This document shows, in pieces, positions 43,892 to 51,999 of a DNA stretch of 64,000 nucleotides (position 1 is its first letter; each line of letters begins with the position of its first letter). The position numbers and the translations under genes were made by a program. Location of the stretch: NCBI GenBank assembly GCA_028873815.1, contig JAPPNN010000027.1, positions 58,285 through 122,284 of the forward strand, written 5' to 3'. The stretch is from Gemmatimonadota bacterium. Its GTDB lineage: Bacteria; Gemmatimonadota; Gemmatimonadetes; Longimicrobiales; Gaopeijiaceae. The notes beneath the pieces were generated by a model. It was not told the origin of the DNA, did not search any database, and saw only the letters and a program-made list of their open reading frames with translations.

Positions 43892-45025
43892 TCAGCGGCG
43901 CGTCCGCGCTTTGGCGGCCAGACGGCCCAGGAGGTCCTCGAAGGCGGTGGCGACCCCTTCCCAGGTGTATTGTCGGGCCATCTCCCGTGCCGCGATACCC
44001 ATGCGCTCGCGCGTCGACGGCTCCAGGACCCGGGCCAACGCCGCCGCCAACGCGTCCACATCGCCATGGGGCACGAGGACACCGGTTTCGCCGTCGCGTA
44101 CGGTTTCGCGCAACCCCGGTGAATTGGAGGCGACGGTGGCGGTCCCGCACGCAGAGGCCTCGATGCTCGCGATTCCCCACCCTTCCTTGGGGGACGTCAG
44201 CGCATGCACCCATGATCTGGACAGCAGTTCGCGCTTTTCGTCATCGGGCACGAAGCCTGCGAAGCGCACGCGATCCTGGATGCCGAGGCCACCGGCCGTG
44301 CGTTCGAGCGCGTAGCGTGCGTCGCCCTTCCCGGCAACGACCATTCTGACGTTCATGCCCCGGTCACGTAGCCGTGCGACAGCCTGCAACACCAGATCGA
44401 CCCGCTTGTATCGCTTCAACCTGCCCAGGAACACCACCGTGGGGTCCGGAAAGCGCTCCCGGGCGGGCCCCAGCCCGTCGAGATCCACTCCATTGCGGAT
44501 TACGGCGATGCTGTCCGCGTCAATCCCGCGATGAACTAGATCATCTCGCGTGCTTTCCGAGACGGCGACGCAGTCGATGCCGCGATAGACCGCGGGTATG
44601 ATGCGCTCGAACAACCAGGTGGCGCTCGCAAGCACGGGATTCGCCTCGTGGAAGGCCGTGGCGCCGAAGAGGTGATGAACCAGCAGCAGCCGTGCCCGTG
44701 CGTCCACCCAGCGCGTGGCCAGCATCGGAACCTTGTTGAGGTCGTCGACGACAACATCGAAGCGCTCGTCGGCCAGGTGGCGCGCATGGCAGAGGGGCGC
44801 GGCGATATTGAAGGTGTAGCGGCCGCCCGTTCTGAGCACCCGGATCCCGTCGATCTCGACCTCGGGCCGGGCTCCTCGCCAGCCGGAACAAAGCAGGGTG
44901 ACCCGATGGCCTCGCGCGGCCAGCCGGCCGAACACCTGGTGGAGGTGTTCCTCCGCGCCCCCGGCGTTCGGGTTGCGACGGTCCTGCCAGTTGACCACGA
45001 GTATCGCGAGGGAACTCACGATCAA
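43892..45025 (-). CDS. Glycosyltransferase family 4 protein
   Basis: A 377-residue GT-B fold glycosyltransferase acting on a sugar-nucleotide donor at the cytoplasmic side. The N-terminal half starts LAILVVNWQDRRNPNAGGAEEHLHQVFGRLAARGHRV. The C-terminal donor site includes VVFLGRLKRYKRVDLVLQAV, the EX7E-type SPKEGWGIASIEASACGT and SPGLRETVRDGETG. The start is the TTG at 45025, which overlaps the nusB stop as TTGA; GTG 45019 is an alternative. Acceptor and product are not known. Although it sits between nusB and the PTS genes, no wider polysaccharide cluster surrounds it. Confidence 0.85.
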   Translation of the reverse strand: MIVSSLAILVVNWQDRRNPNAGGAEEHLHQVFGRLAARGHRVTLLCSGWRGARPEVEIDGIRVLRTGGRYTFNIAAPLCHARHLADERFDVVVDDLNKVPMLATRWVDARARLLLVHHLFGATAFHEANPVLASATWLFERIIPAVYRGIDCVAVSESTRDDLVHRGIDADSIAVIRNGVDLDGLGPARERFPDPTVVFLGRLKRYKRVDLVLQAVARLRDRGMNVRMVVAGKGDARYALERTAGGLGIQDRVRFAGFVPDDEKRELLSRSWVHALTSPKEGWGIASIEASACGTATVASNSPGLRETVRDGETGVLVPHGDVDALAAALARVLEPSTRERMGIAAREMARQYTWEGVATAFEDLLGRLAAKARTRR

Positions 45026-45492
45026 CCGCGCCGGGGGGAATCATCGGGTCCCGCCGCCCGAAACAGGGCATCCAGGACCCCGTTCACGAAACGCGGGGAC
45101 TCCGATCCGCCGTACCGCTCTGCCAGCCTGACGGATTCCTGTATCGCCACCTTGCCCGGCAGATCCGGCAGACACAGGATCTCGGTGGCGCCCAGCCGCA
45201 GGATTCCCCTGTCCATGACCGACAGGCGCTCCAGGCGCCAATTGTCCAGACACGCCGATATCGTCGACTCGATGACCTCCTGGTTGTGCTCGAACGCGCG
45301 CACCAGGCGCTCCAGGTACCCGAGTCGCGACGGCGCGATGCGCCGGTCCCGCACGGTCGCGGCGAGTGCCTCACCCGGCGTGAACCCGCCGCCCTCGGAC
45401 TCCCAGCGATAGTGTACCTGGAGGAACCACGCCCGCGAACGCGTGCGGTCGCGTCGCGCGCGGGAGTCGAGGATACGGTTCAAGCCTGGCAT
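45022..45492 (-). CDS. nusB: Transcription antitermination factor NusB
   Basis: A 156-residue all-helical NusB protein that works with NusE (S10) in rRNA antitermination. It starts SRARRDRTRSRAWFLQVHYRWE and contains LERLSVMDRGILRLGATEILC plus the C-terminal KVAIQESVRLAERYGGSESPRFVNGVLD block. It follows ribH by 38 nt, the ribH-nusB order being common across bacteria. Its stop overlaps the glycosyltransferase start by 4 nt. Confidence 0.92.
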   Translation of the reverse strand: MPGLNRILDSRARRDRTRSRAWFLQVHYRWESEGGGFTPGEALAATVRDRRIAPSRLGYLERLVRAFEHNQEVIESTISACLDNWRLERLSVMDRGILRLGATEILCLPDLPGKVAIQESVRLAERYGGSESPRFVNGVLDALFRAAGPDDSPRRG

Positions 45493-45530
45493 CGCCGCTC
45501 GAATCCCGGGGGGATTGTGTCCACGGACTG

Positions 45531-45986
45531 CTAGCCGTTCACCGGATGGGTGTCGAACAGATCGAGCAGCATGAGCGCGGCCTCGGCGAATTCGCCCCCC
45601 TTGTCGGCGCCGCCGGTATCCGCCCGGGCCATCGCCTGTTGCCCGTTGTCGGTTGTCAGCACTCCGAACACGACGGGTATGCCGGCCGACAGGGCCACCT
45701 GCCCCAATCCGTCGCTCGCGTGCCCGGCCACGTAGTCGAAGTGGGCAGTCTCACCACGGATCACGCATCCGATCGCGACAATCGCATCGTACCGGCCGGA
45801 GCCGGCCATCCGCCGCGCGGCCTGGGGCAGGTCCCACGCCCCCGGCACGTATTCCACGAGGATCCGGTTCGCGGGAATCCCCTCGGCGAGCAGGCGAGCT
45901 CTGGCCCCGTCCAGCAGCTGCTCGGTGACCAGGCTGTTGAATCGGGCCACGAGCAGGCCGATCCTGGCACTCCGCGCCCGCTTCAT
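45531..45986 (-). CDS. ribH: 6,7-dimethyl-8-ribityllumazine synthase
   Basis: A 151-residue lumazine synthase, the penultimate enzyme of riboflavin synthesis. It condenses 5-amino-6-ribitylaminouracil with 3,4-dihydroxybutanone phosphate. Motifs: RIGLLVARFNSLVTEQLL, VPGAWDLPQAAR, the catalytic-histidine segment GCVIRGETAHFDYV, and PVVFGVLTTDNGQQAMAR. The start overlaps the ribBA stop by 4 nt, so this is translationally coupled to the enzyme making its second substrate. Confidence 0.95.
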   Translation of the reverse strand: MKRARSARIGLLVARFNSLVTEQLLDGARARLLAEGIPANRILVEYVPGAWDLPQAARRMAGSGRYDAIVAIGCVIRGETAHFDYVAGHASDGLGQVALSAGIPVVFGVLTTDNGQQAMARADTGGADKGGEFAEAALMLLDLFDTHPVNG

Positions 45987-47170
45987 CCGAGCGAGTCCAT
46001 CCCCGGACCGGCGGCAACCGGGACACTCCCCGCTCCAGCGTCGATGGTCACTCCCGAAAAACTCTCCCGGCCTGTCACCTGAAGGGCGTATCCGTCCAGG
46101 CCCACGATGTGCTTTCGGCTGTTGGTGAGCAACCGAATCGTCGTCAGTCCCAGGTCCAGAAGGATCTGGGCCCCGATGCCATAGTCCCTGAGCACCTGTC
46201 CCGGACCCGGGGATGAATCGGGAATCGGCGGCTGGTCGGACGTGCGCAGGAGCCGGTCGATGAGGCGGTCGCCGGCACGGTCGCGGTGGAGATACACAAC
46301 GACCCCCTCCCCTTCATTCTGGATTCGCCGCATGGCGCCTGCGAGGAGATTCCCTTCGGGCTCGTCAACCGACACGAAGGTATCCGCCAGCGGATTCTCG
46401 GCGTGCATCCGGACCAGTACGTCCTTGCTGCCGCCCACGTCTCCGCGAACGAGGGCGAGATGCACCCGATCGTCGACGTCACTACGGTAGCCGATGCACA
46501 GGAATTCACCCCACGGGGTCCGAAGCGGCGCCTCCACGACGCGCCTCACCAGGCGTTCGCGGGCAAGCCGGTACGCGACCACATGCTCGACGGTAATGAG
46601 CTTCAGGTCGTGTTCGCGGGCCATGACCTCGAGTTGATCCCGGCGCGCCATGGTGCCGTCCTCGTTCAGGATTTCGCAGATCACGCCCGCCGGAGAGAGG
46701 CCGGCCATCCGTGCGAGGTCGACGGCCGCCTCCGTCTGGCCGACGCGTCGCAACACGCCGCCCCGGCGCGCCCGCAGCGGAAAGATGTGCCCGGGTCGCC
46801 GGAGGTCCGCTGGAGTCGACTTCGGATCCACCAGCACCTCCACGGTCCTGGCCCGGTCGTGCGCCGAGATTCCCGTGGTCACCCCAAAACGTCGGTGGGC
46901 ATCCACCGAAACCGTGAACGCGGTCCCCTGCGGGTCGGTGTTGCGATCGGTCATGAGCGGCAGTTCCAGCGCGTCCGCACGCTCGGCGGTCATCGATACG
47001 CAGATCAGCCCTCGTCCGAACTTGGTCATGAAATTGATCAGCCCCGGTGTGATCTTCTCCGCGGCGCACACCAGGTCGCCCTCGTTCTCCCGGTCCTCGT
47101 CGTCGGCGACGATCACCAGTCCGCCCGCGGCAATCCGGTCCAGCGCGTCGGAAACGGTGTCAAACGGCAT
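45983..47170 (-). CDS. ribBA: RibBA: active DHBP synthase fused to a GTP cyclohydrolase II-like domain lacking its zinc site
   Basis: A 395-residue fusion. The N-terminal 3,4-dihydroxy-2-butanone-4-phosphate synthase (residues about 1-205) has the metal/substrate motif [10 protein letters not shown] (23-32), TAFTVSVDA and THDRA-like [10 protein letters not shown] with intact acidic residues. The C-terminal domain (about 211-395) aligns with GTP cyclohydrolase II by [27 protein letters not shown] and [22 protein letters not shown]. Its usual zinc cysteines (C-x10-C-x-C) and the arginine/tyrosine active-site set are missing: no cysteine lies in residues 255-285. The domain is probably inactive, as in proteins called RibBX. 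ATG 47170 is used; the stop overlaps ribH by 4 nt, and the start overlaps the ribE end by 11 nt. Confidence 0.9.
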   Translation of the reverse strand: MPFDTVSDALDRIAAGGLVIVADDEDRENEGDLVCAAEKITPGLINFMTKFGRGLICVSMTAERADALELPLMTDRNTDPQGTAFTVSVDAHRRFGVTTGISAHDRARTVEVLVDPKSTPADLRRPGHIFPLRARRGGVLRRVGQTEAAVDLARMAGLSPAGVICEILNEDGTMARRDQLEVMAREHDLKLITVEHVVAYRLARERLVRRVVEAPLRTPWGEFLCIGYRSDVDDRVHLALVRGDVGGSKDVLVRMHAENPLADTFVSVDEPEGNLLAGAMRRIQNEGEGVVVYLHRDRAGDRLIDRLLRTSDQPPIPDSSPGPGQVLRDYGIGAQILLDLGLTTIRLLTNSRKHIVGLDGYALQVTGRESFSGVTIDAGAGSVPVAAGPGMDSLG

Positions 47171-47789
47171 GGATATCGGGGCTCCTTCGAGGCTCACCGG
47201 ACCTGGACTCCAGAATCCGCCGGACGTATCGGCCGACAAGGTCCGCCTCCACGTTGACCGCATCTCCCGGTCGCAGGGACGAGAAATTGGTGTGACTCCA
47301 CGAATGAGGGATGATGGCGACTTCGCAAACGGACCCCTCCCTGAGGCCGTTGACCGTGAGGCTGACCCCGTTCAGCGCGATCGAGCCGTGCGGGATGGTC
47401 GTGGCGAACACGTCTTCGGGGAGGGAGAAAGCCAGAAGCCGTGTATCGCCCACACGCAGGTGGTCGAGCAGAACCGCGCGGCCGTCGACATGGCCCTGGA
47501 CCAGATGTCCATCGAGGCGGTCGCCGGCCTTCACCGCGCGCTCCAGGTTCACGGGTGATCCGGTCTCGTAGTGGCCGGCAACGGTTCGCTCCAGGGTCGA
47601 AGCGCCGACATCCACCTCGAAGGTGCCGTCCTGGCGCGCGCACACCGTCAGACAGGCGCCGTCGACCGCCACGGATTGCCCTACGGTCAGCCGGTCGGCG
47701 AAAGGGGCGGCAATCTCGAGGGCGCGGCCGTTCGGTCGCCGGCCTGTCTTCATGACCTCGCCGACCGCTTCGATGATTCCGGTGAACAC
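47160..47789 (-). CDS. ribE: Riboflavin synthase (alpha chain)
   Basis: A 209-residue riboflavin synthase, which dismutates two lumazine molecules to riboflavin. It shows the usual internal duplication: [12 protein letters not shown] with [24 protein letters not shown], then [25 protein letters not shown] and the second [31 protein letters not shown]. Length is normal. It lies 3 nt after ribD, and its end overlaps the ribBA start by 11 nt; the operon order ribD-ribE-ribBA-ribH is the standard one. Confidence 0.95.
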   Translation of the reverse strand: MFTGIIEAVGEVMKTGRRPNGRALEIAAPFADRLTVGQSVAVDGACLTVCARQDGTFEVDVGASTLERTVAGHYETGSPVNLERAVKAGDRLDGHLVQGHVDGRAVLLDHLRVGDTRLLAFSLPEDVFATTIPHGSIALNGVSLTVNGLREGSVCEVAIIPHSWSHTNFSSLRPGDAVNVEADLVGRYVRRILESRSGEPRRSPDIHAV

Positions 47790-47792
47790 GGG

Positions 47793-48941
47793 TCAGTCTC
47801 CCCGGTCGAGAACGATGAGTGTGTCGTTTCCGAATCTCGAAGGGTCGATCACCGACTTCCATCCCCTGAATCTCAACGTCTCCAGAGCGGGCTCGCCCGA
47901 TTCTCCCACGGGAAATGCGGGCACGCCGCCCTCCCCGATGATTACCGGCGCGATAAAAAGATACAGCCTGTCCACCAGCTCTTCACGGAGCAGTGAAGCC
48001 GCGAGCACTCCTCCACCCTCGCACAGCACGCTGCCTATCCCGCGTGCCGCCAGCGCCTCCATAAGGGCCGCGAGATCGAGTCTCTTGCCCTTCACCGGCA
48101 CGGCAACGACATCCGCGCACCCGGAAAGGCGGCCGGCCAGATCCCTTGCCCTGTGCGGCGCGGTGGCCACAATGGAACGCGGGCCCGGGCGGCCCCGCAA
48201 CGCTCGCAGCCCGATCGACGCGCGCCCGCGACGATCCAGGAGCACGGCGACCGGGGGCACCCGCGGCACCACGGCCCCCCGGGCAGTGAGCATCGGGTTG
48301 TCCGCTTCCCATGTGCGCGTACCCACCAGTATGGCGTCGAACCCGGCGCGCAGCCGGTGCACTTCACGCCGGGACGCTTCGCCCGTCAGCCAGACGCGCC
48401 TTCCTGCAGCGGGGGCAATGCATCCGTCCACGCTGACGGCAAGCTTCAGTGCCACGTACGGAACCCTGGCCGATGGGTTGTGGAAGAAGACCGGATTCTC
48501 CGCGGCCCACTCGGACGGATTGCCGAACGGTCCATCCACAACCACGCCCCGGCTGCGCAGCCACTCCGCACCCCCTTTCTGTTGCGCTCCGGGTTCGGCG
48601 GCCCAGAACACGACCCGTGCGATTCCTGCCGCGAGGATGGCCTCGGTACACGGCGGCGTCTTCCCATGGTGATTGCATGGCTCGAGGCTGCAGTACAGCG
48701 TCGCACCGCGCGCGTCATTCACAGCCGCAAGAGCTGAGACCTCGGCGTGAGGCCCGCCGTAGCCGGCATGGAACGCCTCGCCGAGGACTTCGTCTCCGCG
48801 CACCACCAGCGCTCCCACCATCGGGTTGGGGTGCACGCGGCCCCAGCCACCCCGGCCGCACTCGATCGCGCGTGCCAGGAGGCGGCGGTCCGCCCCACTC
48901 AGACTTCCGTTTCCAGGTCCCACGCGCGGCAGCGCGATCAA
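47793..48941 (-). CDS. ribD: Bifunctional riboflavin deaminase/reductase RibD
   Basis: A protein of about 382 residues with two enzymes of riboflavin synthesis. The N-terminal deaminase has the zinc site HAE (in YGGPHAEVSAL) and the SLEPCNHHGKTPPCTEAI loop with its two cysteines. The C-terminal reductase starts VALKLAVSVDGCIA and includes GEASRREVHRLRA, ILVGTRTWEADNP and VLCEGGGVLAASL. It deaminates the pyrimidine and then reduces the ribose side chain. I start at the TTG 48941, which overlaps the stop of the outer-membrane protein gene as TTGA; GTG 48923 is the alternative. The longer frame upstream is antisense or foreign to the family. Confidence 0.9.
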   Translation of the reverse strand: MIALPRVGPGNGSLSGADRRLLARAIECGRGGWGRVHPNPMVGALVVRGDEVLGEAFHAGYGGPHAEVSALAAVNDARGATLYCSLEPCNHHGKTPPCTEAILAAGIARVVFWAAEPGAQQKGGAEWLRSRGVVVDGPFGNPSEWAAENPVFFHNPSARVPYVALKLAVSVDGCIAPAAGRRVWLTGEASRREVHRLRAGFDAILVGTRTWEADNPMLTARGAVVPRVPPVAVLLDRRGRASIGLRALRGRPGPRSIVATAPHRARDLAGRLSGCADVVAVPVKGKRLDLAALMEALAARGIGSVLCEGGGVLAASLLREELVDRLYLFIAPVIIGEGGVPAFPVGESGEPALETLRFRGWKSVIDPSRFGNDTLIVLDRGD

Positions 48942-49990
48942 AGTGTGATCCGCACGGCGCCCGACGCGAACCAGTCCCGTGCGGCGGGATCGTACCCCCC
49001 GCCCCGACCGGTGAAGGGATCGGTCACGCCCTCCGCAACGCCGACCTCCAGCGAAATCTGGGAAATGAGAAAGTTGAACCATCCGCCCGCGAAATAGAGC
49101 GAACGCTCGCTCCTGACCTGGCCCGTCACGGGCGAGGTGTTTTCTCCCGTTAGCGGCACCGTGACGTCTGCATCGGCATCGTAGCGATCCCACCCCACGC
49201 CGGCCATCAATCCCAGGACGAACCAGTTCTTGCCCAGGGTCGCCCGCAGGGACGACACCGTGAGGTCCATGCGCACCTCGCCGGGATTCCCCCCGGCAAC
49301 GTCACCCGCCTGAACATCGTTGTGCCAGCGACGGACGGCGGAGACCGAGATGCCGGGCAGCGTGAACGACTCGCGCAACAGTCCGACCCGGGTACCGAGG
49401 CCTGGACCCGAGGACGCCCCGGAGAACCCGGAACCCCCGGGGAGCCTCAATACCGAATAGGACGCGATCAGGTCCGCCGACAGGACTCCTCCCAGCGCAG
49501 GCGCAGGCTGAAACCCGTCGACCACGCCTGCAACCACCGTGCCCCGCAGGCCCACGACCGCGAAGCTCTCCTCCTCGGTCAGTTCCCGGACCGACTGCGC
49601 GGCAACCCGCGGCATTTGCATGGGGAGGCCGATCGCCGAGAATGCCACACTGATCCGGGGGGCGGCGCCCAGGCGCTTTCCCAGGGTGCTGGCAGTCCCG
49701 GGGTTGTCGCTGCCCAGAGCCGTGGCCAGACCGACTCCTTGCTGTATCGCCAGGGTGGTCAGCGCGAGTTCACGGCACCGGGACGCGAGGCCCGGCATAT
49801 TCCCCGCGCAACGATCCGCCAGATCCACGATCCCGTCGACCGACGCTCCAACGCCCGGCAAGTCCTGGGCGAGGGCGCCGGGCGTCCGAACCCCCGACAC
49901 GGCTAGAACCGCGAGGCACAGGGAGCCACCGCATACGGACCGCAACAAGGGACTCGTCGGACGGGCAACGTCAGCCGGTCGGCTTCTCAC
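48938..49990 (-). CDS. Predicted exported outer-membrane protein inserted between purM and ribD
   Basis: A 350-residue protein with a basic N-terminus, hydrophobic core (LCLAVLAVSGV) and likely cleavage near GALAQ. The mature part is rich in Gly and alternating strands (GVLSADLIASYSVLRLPGG, LGKNWFVLGLMAGVGWDRYD, then SLYFAGGWFNFLISQISLEVGVAEG), ending ASGAVRITL with an aromatic-poor last strand. This fits an outer-membrane barrel of unknown function. The GTG start overlaps the purM stop as TAGTG, so it is translated by reinitiation. An earlier reading frame extends into purM and is not used. The gene has no visible link to riboflavin or purine synthesis. Confidence 0.6.
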   Translation of the reverse strand: MRSRPADVARPTSPLLRSVCGGSLCLAVLAVSGVRTPGALAQDLPGVGASVDGIVDLADRCAGNMPGLASRCRELALTTLAIQQGVGLATALGSDNPGTASTLGKRLGAAPRISVAFSAIGLPMQMPRVAAQSVRELTEEESFAVVGLRGTVVAGVVDGFQPAPALGGVLSADLIASYSVLRLPGGSGFSGASSGPGLGTRVGLLRESFTLPGISVSAVRRWHNDVQAGDVAGGNPGEVRMDLTVSSLRATLGKNWFVLGLMAGVGWDRYDADADVTVPLTGENTSPVTGQVRSERSLYFAGGWFNFLISQISLEVGVAEGVTDPFTGRGGGYDPAARDWFASGAVRITL

Positions 49991-51015
49991 TACACACCCC
50001 CAAGCTCGACCCCGTCGCCCACAACGACTTCCCCTGCGCTCCACGAGCCCTGTCCAAGCATCTGCAGCACCTGAGCCTCCTGCTCGCGCGCTACAACGAC
50101 GAGCATGCCGACACCCATGTTGAAAACGCGGTACATCTCGGTCCGGGACACTCCGCCCCCCTGTTCCAACTGCAGGAATACGTTGGGAACGTCCCACGAA
50201 CCGCAGTCGATCCGGGCACCCAGTCCCTCCGGCAATACCCGCGGGAGGTTGCCTTCGATCCCTCCGCCGGTCACGTGGGCCAATGCACGTATCGCGCCCG
50301 CTTCCAGCAATGGCCACATCGTGCCCAGGTACGACCGGTGCACGGTCAGAAGCACGTCTGCAACCGAACGTTCCTCACCCGGAAAGTCGTCGTCGACGCC
50401 GAGTCCCATGCGATCGAAGACGATCGTGCGCGCCAGCGTGTAGCCGTTCGTGTGCAGCCCGGAGGAGGCCACCCCGATGATTCTGTCACCGGCACGCACG
50501 GCGGAGCCGTCGAGGATCCTGTCGCGTTCCACCACGCCCACGATGAATCCGGCAAGGTCGTATTCGCCGGGCGCGTAGAAGTCGGGCATCTGGGCCGTCT
50601 CGCCGCCGAGCAGCGCGCAGGAGTTCTCTTCGCACGCACGCGCGGCTCCCCCGACGACCGCCGGAACCACGTCCCCGTCGAGGTCTCCCGTTGCCAGATA
50701 GTCGAGGAAGAAGAGGGGCCGGGCGCCCTGCACCAGAATGTCGTTCACGCAATGGTTGACCAGGTCCTGCCCCACGGTGTGATGCCGCCCCGTGGCGAAG
50801 GCCACTTTCAGCTTGGTGCCGACGCCATCCGCGCTGGAGACGAGAACGGGGCGCGAAAGGCCGCTCGGCACGGCGTACAGTCCCCCGAACGCGCCCAGTC
50901 CGGACAGGGTGTTCTCGTCGCCGGACGCGTCGATCAGCGGGCCCAGAGAGCGCTTTGCGCGATCGGCCGCTTCCAGGTCGACACCGGTATCCTTGTAGGT
51001 CAGTGATTCGTCCAT
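49990..51015 (-). CDS. purM: Phosphoribosylformylglycinamidine cyclo-ligase
   Basis: A 341-residue AIR synthetase, which closes the imidazole ring in purine synthesis with ATP. Motifs: DESLTYKDTGVDLEAADRAK at the start, ADGVGTKLKVA, HCVNDILVQGARPLFFLDYLA, LLGGETAQMPDFY, GVASSGLHTNGYTLAR, and LAHVTGGGIEGNLPRVLP. ATG 51015 is used; the frame runs further upstream over the kinase gene. It overlaps the end of the PfkB-kinase gene by 16 nt and its stop overlaps the next gene start by 1 nt. The purine step may share control with ribD because RibA-type pathways begin from GTP, but no direct evidence exists. Confidence 0.94.
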   Translation of the reverse strand: MDESLTYKDTGVDLEAADRAKRSLGPLIDASGDENTLSGLGAFGGLYAVPSGLSRPVLVSSADGVGTKLKVAFATGRHHTVGQDLVNHCVNDILVQGARPLFFLDYLATGDLDGDVVPAVVGGAARACEENSCALLGGETAQMPDFYAPGEYDLAGFIVGVVERDRILDGSAVRAGDRIIGVASSGLHTNGYTLARTIVFDRMGLGVDDDFPGEERSVADVLLTVHRSYLGTMWPLLEAGAIRALAHVTGGGIEGNLPRVLPEGLGARIDCGSWDVPNVFLQLEQGGGVSRTEMYRVFNMGVGMLVVVAREQEAQVLQMLGQGSWSAGEVVVGDGVELGGV

Positions 51016-51923
51016 GACGATCCGCCAAGCTCCTGGAGACTGTGGACACGGCGCGCAACAGCGCCGGCTTCGAGGGCCCTGAAGCGATCCACCGAAAAGG
51101 CCTCGACCGCGTAGGAACCCGTCGCGGACCCGTAGGCGGCCGCCCGGCACAACGCTTCGCGGTCGAAAGTGCCCGTGTGGTCCAGATACCCCAGGAACCC
51201 TCCGGCAAAGGCGTCGCCCGCGCCGGTCGGGTCGATCACGTCGGCGACCGGCCACGCGGGGCACTCGAAGACCCAGTCCCGACCGAAAACGACGGACCCG
51301 TCCTCGCCCCTCTTGACCACGACGACCGCGGGACCCAGGTCCTGTATCCGCCCGACCGCACCGGCCAGGTCGTCGTCGCCGGCCAGTTGCACCGCTTCCT
51401 CGTCGTTGACGAGAAGCACGTCCAGCCGCGCAAGCACGCGCTCGAGCGGGCCGGGGGTTCGCTCGATCCAGAAATTCATGGTGTCGGCCGCCACCAAACG
51501 GGGCGCCCGCACCTGGTCCAGCACCTTCATCTGCAAGTCCGGATCGATGTTGCCGAGGAACACCACGCGCGAATCGCCGTATGCGGGAGGGACCGCCGGA
51601 TTGAAATCGGCGAAGACCCCGAGCCGCGTTTCGGTGGTTACCCGAGCGCGGAAGTCGTCGCTGTAACGTCCACCCCAGAAGAAGCTCTCGCCGGGCATCT
51701 GCAGGAGGCCCTCGAAATCCACTCCCCGCTCGCGCAGAAAGCCGAGCAGTGCCAGGGGGTAGTCGTCCCCCACGACGCCCACGACGCGCACCTCGGTCAG
51801 CAGCGAGGCCGCCGCCGCGAAGAAGACCGCCGAGCCACCGACCACGCCATCGACCCTGGCCGCTCGAGTTTCCACCGCATCGAGGGCGACCGAGCCCACT
51901 GCCAGGATGGCCACCGGGGTCAC
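51000..51923 (-). CDS. PfkB-family carbohydrate kinase
   Basis: A 307-residue ribokinase-fold kinase. The N-terminal VGSVALDAVET and GGSAVFFAAAASLL blocks are followed by the C-terminal signature DPTGAGDAFAGGFLGYLD with the catalytic Asp and anion hole. Substrates of this family range from sugars to nucleosides, and nothing in the sequence picks one out. The gene overlaps the purM start by 16 nt, so the two are co-translated, which might favour a nucleoside or ribose substrate. It begins 76 nt after the argS stop. Confidence 0.88.
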   Translation of the reverse strand: MTPVAILAVGSVALDAVETRAARVDGVVGGSAVFFAAAASLLTEVRVVGVVGDDYPLALLGFLRERGVDFEGLLQMPGESFFWGGRYSDDFRARVTTETRLGVFADFNPAVPPAYGDSRVVFLGNIDPDLQMKVLDQVRAPRLVAADTMNFWIERTPGPLERVLARLDVLLVNDEEAVQLAGDDDLAGAVGRIQDLGPAVVVVKRGEDGSVVFGRDWVFECPAWPVADVIDPTGAGDAFAGGFLGYLDHTGTFDREALCRAAAYGSATGSYAVEAFSVDRFRALEAGAVARRVHSLQELGGSSWTNH

Positions 51924-51999
51924 AGGATCCGGATAGAGGCGCTGGGAAGTCGCGGCCCGGATCCCGCAGACCCGCGGGCCAAGGTGCGATCGTGTCGGA

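Noticed and set aside
48942..49990. FMN riboswitch ahead of ribD
   Set aside because: The space upstream of ribD is coding sequence of another gene, with no RFN-like element visible.
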